From positions 1 through 29,420 of the forward strand of contig JALRJW010000202.1 of assembly GCA_023268955.1 (NCBI GenBank): a DNA stretch of 29,420 nt. The letters run 5' to 3'. Below are positions 24,132 to 29,420 of this stretch, piece by piece (positions within the stretch are counted from its first letter, which is position 1; each line of letters starts with the position of its first letter). Source of the stretch: Aliarcobacter sp. Lineage in GTDB: Bacteria; Campylobacterota; Campylobacteria; Campylobacterales; Arcobacteraceae. A program made the translations under genes and the position numbers. The notes below the pieces were generated by a model that had not been told where the DNA came from, made no database searches, and saw only the letters and a program-made list of their open reading frames with translations.

Positions 24132-25505
24132 TTAATAGTGAAGTTGGTTATAAATGAAATTCAAATCTTTTTTTTGTGGTGTTGCTCTTGGTGTATATAT
24201 TTCAAATATGTATTTTTTTACTTTTAATTTTTTAATAAATTTAGGTTTATATTTAATCTCTTGAAGTGTTTTCACTAAAATAAATTTAGTAGAAATATCT
24301 TTCTCAATATTCATTATTTCAATAATTTGTTGTGTTTTACTATTAGTTGAAGAATAAAGTAAATTTTCATAAATTACTTTTATATCAAATAATCCCAAAG
24401 GTAATAAAACTTTTTTATGTTCTTCTATTACATATTCAATTACTTCTTTTGTGTGGTCTAATTTAACTATTTTTTGAGGTGTGATTTTATAGTTAATATC
24501 TAAATATTTTAAAATATATTTTTCAATATTTACATACAAGGGAACTTTTAAATTTTTGAACTTCTTAAAAAGTTTTGGTCTATCATTTTTTAAATGATTA
24601 TAAACTTTGTTAATCTCTGCTTGTGTTGTATTTTTAAAGTTTGAAGTAGTAAAAAATCTATGAGTTGAATAATATCTTTTCATTTCATTGTAAAAATTAT
24701 CTTCCCTATTGAAGTTTTTTATTATGTATTTCATTACATATGAAGAAGATTTTGCAATGGTTAATATTTCTAATTTTGTTTGTTTTAAATTATGTCTTTT
24801 TACTAAATTTTCAAAAACTTTTTTTAAAATAGGTATTTGATTATCTTCTAAATATAAAATAGAATGTGAGTGAATTGTTAAATTAAAATCTCTATTATGC
24901 GTTTCTAACATTCTTATATAATCAAAATCACCATTTAACCCTTTTCTTTCAAGATATTTTTTGAATTGTTTATAAAGTTCTCTATTGATTGATTTTTGAA
25001 ATTCAAAACTTCCCTCAATACTTTCTCCTAATGTGTCAAATTTGACTTTTTTATTTTTACCTTTTGTTTTTGTAAAATAGTGATACTCACTTGGACAAGT
25101 TAGAGTTATAAAAATACTTTTTTTATGTTTATTGTAGTGTTCTAAATATTTAACTTTTGAGTATTGTTTATATGCAAGTGTTCTATCTTGTTGTTGAAGA
25201 TATTTGATATTATTTTCAATTTCCAAAGTAAATTCTAAATCTTCAATTTTTTTATTGATTAAATCTTCACTACTATTTGAAGTTTTTACATATTCCAAAT
25301 AATTTTCCATTTTATGAAGATATTCATTATCTTTTTTTAGAAAAATCAAATGATTAAATAAATAGTTTAATCTATCTTTATTTACACACTCATAATGGTA
25401 TTTAACCCTATTAAGAACCTCATTTATTGAAGTAAGAGAGTATTTATCAACTTTGTTAAAATAGAGTTTTTTAATGATTTTATTGTCTTTGATTATATTT
25501 TTCAT
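24132..25505 (-). CDS. rep: HUH-type replication initiation endonuclease
   Basis: This enzyme should nick one strand at a double-strand origin and start rolling-circle replication. The 457-aa protein has the three expected motifs in order: motif I FITLTCPSEYH (residues 132-142), motif II with two histidines, IHSHSILYLE (His212, His214), and motif III SYVMKYIIKN with Tyr256/Tyr260 and Lys259/Lys263 as candidate nucleophile and partner. The FITLTCPS form resembles phage and plasmid replication proteins more than conjugative relaxases. TATAAT ends 6 nt before the ATG and no ribosome site is visible, so the mRNA may be leaderless. It contains palindrome copy 6. The gene name is generic. Confidence 0.82.
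   Translation of the reverse strand: MKNIIKDNKIIKKLYFNKVDKYSLTSINEVLNRVKYHYECVNKDRLNYLFNHLIFLKKDNEYLHKMENYLEYVKTSNSSEDLINKKIEDLEFTLEIENNIKYLQQQDRTLAYKQYSKVKYLEHYNKHKKSIFITLTCPSEYHYFTKTKGKNKKVKFDTLGESIEGSFEFQKSINRELYKQFKKYLERKGLNGDFDYIRMLETHNRDFNLTIHSHSILYLEDNQIPILKKVFENLVKRHNLKQTKLEILTIAKSSSYVMKYIIKNFNREDNFYNEMKRYYSTHRFFTTSNFKNTTQAEINKVYNHLKNDRPKLFKKFKNLKVPLYVNIEKYILKYLDINYKITPQKIVKLDHTKEVIEYVIEEHKKVLLPLGLFDIKVIYENLLYSSTNSKTQQIIEIMNIEKDISTKFILVKTLQEIKYKPKFIKKLKVKKYIFEIYTPRATPQKKDLNFIYNQLHY
25035..25046. repeat. Dispersed palindrome, copy 6
   Basis: GTCAAATTTGAC, a perfect 12-bp palindrome, lies inside the replication initiator gene. Confidence 0.55.
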
Positions 25506-25511
25506 ACAATC

Positions 25512-25540
25512 ATTATAAAGATAATAATTTCCAAAGCCAA
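25512..25540 (-). promoter_or_regulatory. Promoter of the replication gene
   Basis: On the minus strand, TTGGCT (25535-25540) and TATAAT (25512-25517) are 17 bp apart. The -10 box ends 6 nt before the ATG, so transcription would start at or next to the start codon. The block matches the promoter at 23179-23214. Confidence 0.65.
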
Positions 25541-25580
25541 GTTAATTTGAAATTTTTTTAATTTTTTCTGGGGACACTTA

Positions 25581-25680
25581 TTTTAAAGTTAGTCAAGGGA
25601 GGTGCGAACACCTCCTTAAACTCAATTTTCAAATACTACAACTTTAAAACCATTTCAATCCCTCCAAAGTCGGAATTGAA
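25581..25680. other. Hairpin cluster between integrase and replication gene, candidate origin or terminator
   Basis: Within a 222-bp gap lie three structures. The first is a GC-rich hairpin GGAGGTG-CGAA-CACCTCC (25598-25615), extended by A-T and G-T pairs. The second is a perfect 10-bp inverted repeat, TTTTAAAGTT (25581-25590) and AACTTTAAAA (25640-25649), that encloses it. The third is a hairpin TTCAAT...ATTGAA with an inner TCC/GGA pair (about 25654-25680). The last could terminate the integrase message. The first two, just upstream of the replication gene, resemble a rolling-circle origin region. Confidence 0.5.
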
Positions 25681-25727
25681 TTTTTAAAGATTGGATTTGA
25701 AAATATAGAGTTTATTGTAGATAAAAT

Positions 25728-26813
25728 TTAACTTCTAATCAATTTCCAATATTTATTATATGCTTCAATTTTATCTTGATACTCAAAATCCAAATAGTGT
25801 TCCACAATTGCGTTTTGAGAGTGGTCTAAACAATAATCAGCTAACATACTATCAATTTTACACTCTTTTATCATTATATTAAACATTAAACTTCTTGTGT
25901 CGTGAGGTGTTAAAGATTTATTGTTAAGTAAATCAATATTTGAAAGACTTACAAGTTTTTTAAAATAATCAGCAACAGAAGAGTATCTCAAATTAGGAAA
26001 TAATAAACCACTTTCAATATTTTTAAAATATTCAATACATTCATTAGGTATTGGGAAATGATAATCTTCATTTGTTTTTGTAATATTTGAAGGACTTACA
26101 ATCATATTTTTATCAATATATAAATCATTAGTAGTTAATTTTAATAATTCACCATATCTATGAGAACTCAATAATAATAGATATAAATATGCGTTTAGTT
26201 CACTTTTAAGAGATTGTTTTGGTTTATATTTTCCAATTCCAATATAAAGTTTTTTTACTATTGATAAATTACTTTCAAGACTTCTTTTTGTAATTCTTTC
26301 TTTTTTATCAACTTTTACTCTTTCAAGGTATTCTGCGGGATTTGTATTTACTTCTCCTCTTTGAAGTGCTTTTTTAAATATAGGGTTCATTATCTTTTTA
26401 AGTGTATTTTTTGAAGTTCCCTTTGTATGAGATAAAGAATTTAAAATATCATCTAAATCTTTGAAAGTAATATTACTTAATTTCTTGTGTCCTATCTTTT
26501 TCTCAATATTTGCTTTGTAGTAGTTTTTATAATTTTTTGCTGTTGTATCTTCTCTCCAAGTTTTATTTTTTACATTAGTATTATAATTTTCCCAGAAATA
26601 AAAATTAAGGTCTTTTGTTTTAGTAGTAAATGGGTCTTCTCCTAAACTTATCAATCTTTTTACTTCATTAAGTTTTTCTTTTGCTTTTGTAGCCGTTTCA
26701 CAACCAAATAATTTTGTAAAATTTTTAACAGGATAGATTTTCCCTAAATATTTAAATCTAACATAAATTGCAATTTCACCATTTGAAAGTGTTTTCTTTG
26801 TTATACCTTTCAT
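25728..26813 (-). CDS. int: Tyrosine-type site-specific integrase
   Basis: This protein should integrate and excise the nested element. The 361-aa product has an N-terminal arm-binding domain (about 1-60, GEIAIYVRFKYLGKIYPVKNF), a SAM-like core-binding domain (about 68-165), and a catalytic domain with Arg219 (SSHRYGELLKL), His304-Asp-Thr-Arg307 (TPHDTRSLMFN), His331 (LDHSQNAIVEHY) and nucleophile Tyr340. All expected catalytic residues are present. The gene starts about 200 bp from the right junction and reads inward. The 29-bp repeat lies 57 bp upstream of the start, so binding there could also control its promoter. Confidence 0.92.
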   Translation of the reverse strand: MKGITKKTLSNGEIAIYVRFKYLGKIYPVKNFTKLFGCETATKAKEKLNEVKRLISLGEDPFTTKTKDLNFYFWENYNTNVKNKTWREDTTAKNYKNYYKANIEKKIGHKKLSNITFKDLDDILNSLSHTKGTSKNTLKKIMNPIFKKALQRGEVNTNPAEYLERVKVDKKERITKRSLESNLSIVKKLYIGIGKYKPKQSLKSELNAYLYLLLLSSHRYGELLKLTTNDLYIDKNMIVSPSNITKTNEDYHFPIPNECIEYFKNIESGLLFPNLRYSSVADYFKKLVSLSNIDLLNNKSLTPHDTRSLMFNIMIKECKIDSMLADYCLDHSQNAIVEHYLDFEYQDKIEAYNKYWKLIRS

Positions 26814-26870
26814 AATCTCATAAATCCTTTATTTAATCAATATATGATAGTGTATAATATTCTGACTTGA

Positions 26871-26899
26871 TATACACTTTTTTATACACTCTACAATGT
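26871..26899 (+). repeat. 29-bp direct repeat, right copy
   Basis: Identical to 18579-18607 over 29 bases. An inverted copy of its core (GTGTATA) lies at about 26850-26856 nearby. It sits upstream of the integrase gene and about 114 bp inside the right junction. Confidence 0.65.
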
Positions 26900-26921
26900 G
26901 ATTTAGTATCTTTTAATGAAC

Positions 26922-26962
26922 TATAATTTGTCCTTATTAAACTATAAAGTCCTTTAATAAGG
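26922..26962 (+). promoter_or_regulatory. Outward -10 box and hairpin near the right end of the nested element
   Basis: TATAAT at 26922-26927 faces the split dam and restriction genes. It is followed by a perfect 10-bp inverted repeat, CCTTATTAAA (26932-26941) and TTTAATAAGG (26953-26962). The box could drive the downstream endonuclease; the hairpin could block it. Downstream, AGGAGG (26971-26976) serves only a three-codon frame (ATG CAT TAA at 26982). Confidence 0.35.
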
Positions 26963-27012
26963 GTATTTATAGGAGGTTAAGATGCATTAATAAAGAAACC
27001 CAAATAACCAAA

Positions 27013-27028
27013 GTGGGATTTTGAAATT
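27013..27028. repeat. Right attachment junction (attR) of the nested element
   Basis: GTGGGAT (27013-27019) followed by the dam arm TTTGAAATT (27020-27028). The in-frame dam reading resumes at once (DFEIIKDKIRKGDF). A 7-nt exchange with attL keeps the dam frame. Confidence 0.6.
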
Positions 27029-27337
27029 ATAAAAGATAAGATTAGAAAAGGTGATTTTGTATATTTTGATCCACCATACGTTCCATTAAATAATACTTCA
27101 AGTTTTACTGCTTATACAAATAAAGGATTTGATAATGGTATGCAAATTAGACTTAAAGAACTTTGTGACTACATTGACAGTATAGGAGCTTATTTTATGC
27201 TTTCTAATTCATGTACTGACTTTGTTTTAAATCTTTATAGCCACTATAATATAGATCAAGTAGCAGCAAATAGAGCAATAAATTCAGATCCTTTAAAGAG
27301 AGGAAAAATAAAAGAAGTCATAGTAACAAACTATTAG
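27014..27337 (+). pseudogene. dam: Dam-type adenine methyltransferase, 3' part
   Basis: The C-terminal 105-107 residues of the split enzyme. They include the catalytic motif DPPY at 27068-27079 (GDFVYFDPPYVPLNNTSSFTAYTNKGF) and the family's end, SNSCTDFVLNLYSHYNIDQVAANRAINSDPLKRGKIKEVIVTNY. No ATG, GTG or TTG lies between the junction and DPPY; the first ATG is at 27140. This fragment therefore cannot be translated with its active site in the present arrangement. Joined to 18003-18523 through a 7-nt core it gives a 281-aa enzyme, a normal length. The endonuclease gene follows after 12 nt. Confidence 0.9.
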
Positions 27338-27349
27338 TAGGATAAAAAT

Positions 27350-28606
27350 ATGTCATCTAAAGTTACCAACAACGAGTCATGGAATAATATCTTTCATAAA
27401 TTCGACATTATAAATGAAATTAAAAAAAATGATTTTTATGATATAACATCAAATGATATTAAATCAGTAGATGGTAAAGAAGCAAGACTGATGACAAAAA
27501 TCGATTTTAGAAAAAATTTACCTTTTATAATGAGAAGAAATGGATTATCTATTTTAGCCATAAAGAATGGAACCTATAGGATCGCAAAAAACGATCCTTT
27601 TATTGATATTCCAAAATTAGATGAAGCAAAAATTCAATATTTAAATAATAACTTGAGTAGTTTTATTACCTTAAATCCTATGAATATAAAAAGTGAATCT
27701 GGAGCCCTTGATGTTGCATCTGCTACAGGTATGCTCAAAAAAGTATTCGATGAAAAAAATCTGTTTTTAGGAATTAGAGGAAGATTAAGAGGCTCTTTAA
27801 ATTTTTCCATTGGAGATATAGACTATGATGTTGATGGAGTGCAAATTGAAGTAGATGGAGGATATGAAGGAGAACAAACTTTTAATATTGTTGAAGCAAA
27901 AATAGGTTACGAAGACAATATTAATATAAGACAACTTATCTATCCAGAATTGTATTGGAAAAATATTATTGGAATTCAAAAAAAAGTTAAGAGCTATATT
28001 TTTTATTATGAAAATCAATCCATTTATAGGTTTATACCATTTATATATGATGGGCTTAATTATTATGCAAATTCAAAAGAGGAGATTGCCTTTAAATTTA
28101 AAACTAAAGAAGATTTTGATTTAATGAGTATAAAATGTTCTATATCACTTATCGATAAAACAGCTCCAATTCCTCAGGCTGATGATTTTTCAAAATTAAT
28201 TGATATGATGATAAATATTGAAAGAGAGACAATTCAGTCGGATAGTATCCCAACAAAGATAAGTATCTTTTTGAACTTTAATTTTGATAATAGACAAGCT
28301 GATTATTATTTCAATGCATTAAAATGGCTTAGATTAGCTAATTGGGATAAAAAAGAAGAAAAAGTATATTTAACTGGATTAGGGAAGGAAATTCTTTCAA
28401 TTGATAACTCTGAAAGAATGGAAGAATTAGCAAAAATTGTATTTTCTGAACCTCTTTACAATCACGTTTTAAAATATGGTGATAAAAAAATTCCTAAAAA
28501 ACTTATTGATGATTGGGGATTAAATGAAACTACTTTTAGAAGAAGACTTTTAACTATAAGGAGTTGGGTTAGATATTTCAAAAAGTTCTTTCAAATAGAT
28601 ATATAA
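27350..28606 (+). CDS. PD-(D/E)XK-like type II restriction endonuclease paired with the Dam-type methyltransferase
   Basis: A 418-aa protein with an intact frame. Residues 45-90 resemble the N-terminal domain of several type II enzymes (LPFIMRRNGLSILAIKNGTYRIAKNDPF). Residues 160-185 read YDVDGVQIEVDGGYEGEQTFNIVEAKIG, an acidic strand followed by E182-A-K184, a good PD-(D/E)XK site. The C-terminal 120 residues look like winged helices (YYFNALKWLRLANWDKKEEKVYLTGLGKEIL). It resembles families named DUF6996/DUF6997, recalled and not searched. With a Dam-type partner the predicted site is GATC. The ribosome site is weak (AGGA). Confidence 0.78.
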   Translation: MSSKVTNNESWNNIFHKFDIINEIKKNDFYDITSNDIKSVDGKEARLMTKIDFRKNLPFIMRRNGLSILAIKNGTYRIAKNDPFIDIPKLDEAKIQYLNNNLSSFITLNPMNIKSESGALDVASATGMLKKVFDEKNLFLGIRGRLRGSLNFSIGDIDYDVDGVQIEVDGGYEGEQTFNIVEAKIGYEDNINIRQLIYPELYWKNIIGIQKKVKSYIFYYENQSIYRFIPFIYDGLNYYANSKEEIAFKFKTKEDFDLMSIKCSISLIDKTAPIPQADDFSKLIDMMINIERETIQSDSIPTKISIFLNFNFDNRQADYYFNALKWLRLANWDKKEEKVYLTGLGKEILSIDNSERMEELAKIVFSEPLYNHVLKYGDKKIPKKLIDDWGLNETTFRRRLLTIRSWVRYFKKFFQIDI

Positions 28607-29008
28607 CTCTACAGTTTACCACATACTATCAAAAATTTTTTAATAGTCATTTCCAATGTCTTACTTTTTTTCACCTTGTTTGTAGCTATTATTGTATCCT
28701 AAACAAGTTTTAGTACATACACAATGTTAAAAAACATTCTACTTAAATTCGGTTTATTAATAAACTTAATAGAGATTTCGATAATAGCTCATTTAGTAAA
28801 TTAAACTTTCAGAGGTGTTAAATTAAATAACATAAGTTCAAGCGATGTATCTTTTATAATTAAAAAAGTGATGAAAGCCAAAATACTTTCAACTCATGGA
28901 TTTAGTATTCAAATCTTTACAATTTGTATTTAGCTTTTTTTTAATATTCTTAAAAATGATGCATAGAATATATGCCTACAAGCACTATAATATAGTTATT
29001 TCAGAATT
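28607..29008. other. Non-coding right part of the transposon
   Basis: About 400 bp without a convincing gene on either strand; all frames are short and AT-driven. It holds small symmetrical elements: AATGTT/AACATT (28723-28738), the perfect 14-bp palindrome GTTTATTAATAAAC (28752-28765), and TGAAAG/CTTTCA near 28873-28892. These may be a terminator for the endonuclease gene or binding sites near the right end, but nothing decides between these. Confidence 0.4.
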
Positions 29009-29036
29009 TTTTTGGTGTGACTACTACATAATACCG
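29009..29036 (-). repeat. Right terminal inverted repeat of the transposon
   Basis: Reverse complement starts CGGTATTATGTA, then two differing bases, then AGTCACACCAAAAA. It matches the left end at 26 of 28 positions. Confidence 0.88.
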
Positions 29037-29044
29037 GATATATC
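29037..29044. repeat. Right 8-bp target-site duplication (GATATATC)
   Basis: Identical to 15866-15873 and directly next to the right terminal repeat. Confidence 0.88.
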
Positions 29045-29146
29045 TTTGTCTAGCCATATATGTTTTTTTATATCTTCTTTTTTAGATGACAAAAAAAGTT
29101 CAAGTAACCTTACTTCATTTTTAGTTAATACTATTTTCTCACCCAT
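29037..29146 (-). pseudogene. 5' fragment of the OmpR-type response-regulator effector gene
   Basis: Minus-strand frame from ATG 29146: MGEKIVLTKNEVRLLELFLSSKKEDIKKHIWLDKDIS, then into the transposon end (SGIM, stop). LTKNEVRLLELFL and IKKHIW are typical of the winged-helix effector domain of OmpR/PhoB regulators. It joins in frame to 15766-15873. The upstream sequence has a stop about 10 codons before the ATG, and no receiver domain is found. The loop between helices is some residues shorter than usual, so the gene may already have been a remnant before the insertion. Confidence 0.75.
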
Positions 29147-29177
29147 ACATATAATACATTTTTCTAGATAGCTCTAG

Positions 29178-29420
29178 TTATTTACTAGCCAACTTTTTCT
29201 TCAAGATTATATTAATAGAAATATTAAACCTCATGAAAAAATTTTAGTTAAAAAAGGCCATGAGAGAGCGGAGCAGTTACAAAAAGTTAAATATCAAATA
29301 TGCCCTATATATTTATTTTATGATGATGAAAATATGAACTTAAATATTGATCTCCATCATAATAAAGTTCCTTTAATTAAGTTTAAATCGGGTAAATATA
29401 CTCATTCTATTTATAAAACT
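29178..29420 (+). pseudogene. Open coding-like fragment running off the window, no start codon
   Basis: After a TAG at 29175-29177 the plus frame stays open to the window end: LFTSQLFLQDYINRNIKPHEKILVKKGHERAEQL... through YQICPIYLFYDDENMNLNIDLHHNKVPL. Its composition looks like real protein rather than chance, but there is no ATG or ribosome site at the beginning. It may be a 5'-truncated gene or one that uses an unusual start. Not recognised. Confidence 0.35.

Larger units (their letters stand above)
18524..27019. mobile_element. Nested ~8.5-kb tyrosine-integrase element with HUH replication gene and second methyltransferase/nuclease pair
   Basis: The limits are set by where the dam coding sequence is lost and regained. 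The element has an integrase at the right end, an AlpA/Xis-like protein near the left end, 29-bp identical direct repeats 48 bp and about 114 bp inside the ends, an HUH-type replication initiator with its own promoter, a membrane protein, several unknown small proteins, and an EcoRI-family methyltransferase with a DUF262-HNH nuclease. No capsid, conjugation or packaging gene was recognised. It could be an integrative plasmid, a mobilisable element or a phage satellite. Confidence 0.8.
15874..29036. mobile_element. 13.2-kb IS1595/ISXO2-type transposon carrying a restriction-modification system
   Basis: The ends are 28-bp terminal inverted repeats matching at 26 positions (only two adjacent mismatches), flanked by an exact 8-bp duplication and lying inside a broken response-regulator gene. 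The element contains one DDE transposase of the IS1595 group and passengers: a 139-aa protein, a DUF6471-like small protein, a Dam-type methyltransferase and a PD-(D/E)XK-like endonuclease. Without the second element nested in the methyltransferase gene it would be about 4.67 kb. The clean duplication and near-identical ends suggest a fairly recent, possibly still active, insertion. Confidence 0.85.

Noticed and set aside
18559..26970. Imperfect AAGGG(T)ATTTATA direct repeat at both ends as the attachment core
   Set aside because: Using it would leave foreign sequence inside dam and remove conserved dam residues; probably chance in AT-rich DNA or an accessory site.
18525..27018. Crossover at the 5-bp identity TGGGA shared by both junctions
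   Set aside because: Exchange there would leave dam out of frame by one base; the 7-nt coupling model restores the frame.
28896..29171. Plus-strand 91-aa open frame at the right transposon end
   Set aside because: It runs through the terminal repeat, the duplication and the antisense of the response-regulator fragment; it has no ribosome site and no coding character.
1..29420. CRISPR array, tRNA or rRNA genes
   Set aside because: No regularly spaced repeats and no cloverleaf-like or ribosomal RNA sequences were seen in the window.

Overview
The window is AT-rich DNA from an epsilonproteobacterium (Campylobacterota), most like Arcobacter and relatives. The reasons are codon use, the gene order birA-parA-parB-atpF'-F-H-A-G-D-C-tolQ-tolR-tolA-tolB-pal-cpoB-slyD, an ATP synthase cluster without atpB and atpE, and an MTA/SAH nucleosidase. 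This placement is inference from gene order and protein resemblance; no search was run.

Bases 1-15765 are an ordinary chromosomal backbone. A truncated AEC-family permease on the minus strand is divergent from birA. Chromosome partitioning genes (parA, parB) follow, then seven F1Fo ATP synthase genes, the Tol-Pal envelope genes, an FKBP-type prolyl isomerase with a metal-binding tail, fabD and mtnN.

Bases 15766-29146 are accessory and built as a nest. The outermost layer is a broken OmpR-type response-regulator effector gene: its 3' part is at 15766-15873 and its 5' part at 29037-29146, both on the minus strand. It is split by a 13,163-bp transposon (15874-29036) with 28-bp terminal inverted repeats (26/28 matches) and an exact 8-bp target duplication, GATATATC. 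The transposon encodes an IS1595/ISXO2-type transposase, a 139-aa passenger protein, a 72-aa DUF6471-like putative regulator, and a type II restriction-modification pair: a Dam-type (predicted GATC) adenine methyltransferase and a PD-(D/E)XK-like endonuclease.

The methyltransferase gene is itself split by a second element of about 8.49 kb (about 18524-27019). That element has a tyrosine integrase, an AlpA/Xis-like protein, an HUH-type replication initiator, a two-helix membrane protein and several unknown small proteins. It also carries a second modification/nuclease pair: an EcoRI-family adenine methyltransferase followed by a DUF262-HNH nuclease. A dispersed 12-16 bp palindrome (core GTCAAATTTGAC) occurs six times in it and was not noticed elsewhere in the window.

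The most interesting point is the logic of the nest. The inner element separates the methyltransferase AdoMet-binding half from its DPPY half but leaves the downstream restriction gene intact. Exchange across a 7-nt coupling segment would restore a 281-aa methyltransferase frame. The element may therefore work as a genetic switch on a restriction-modification system while bringing its own defence pair, or the restriction gene may be silent.
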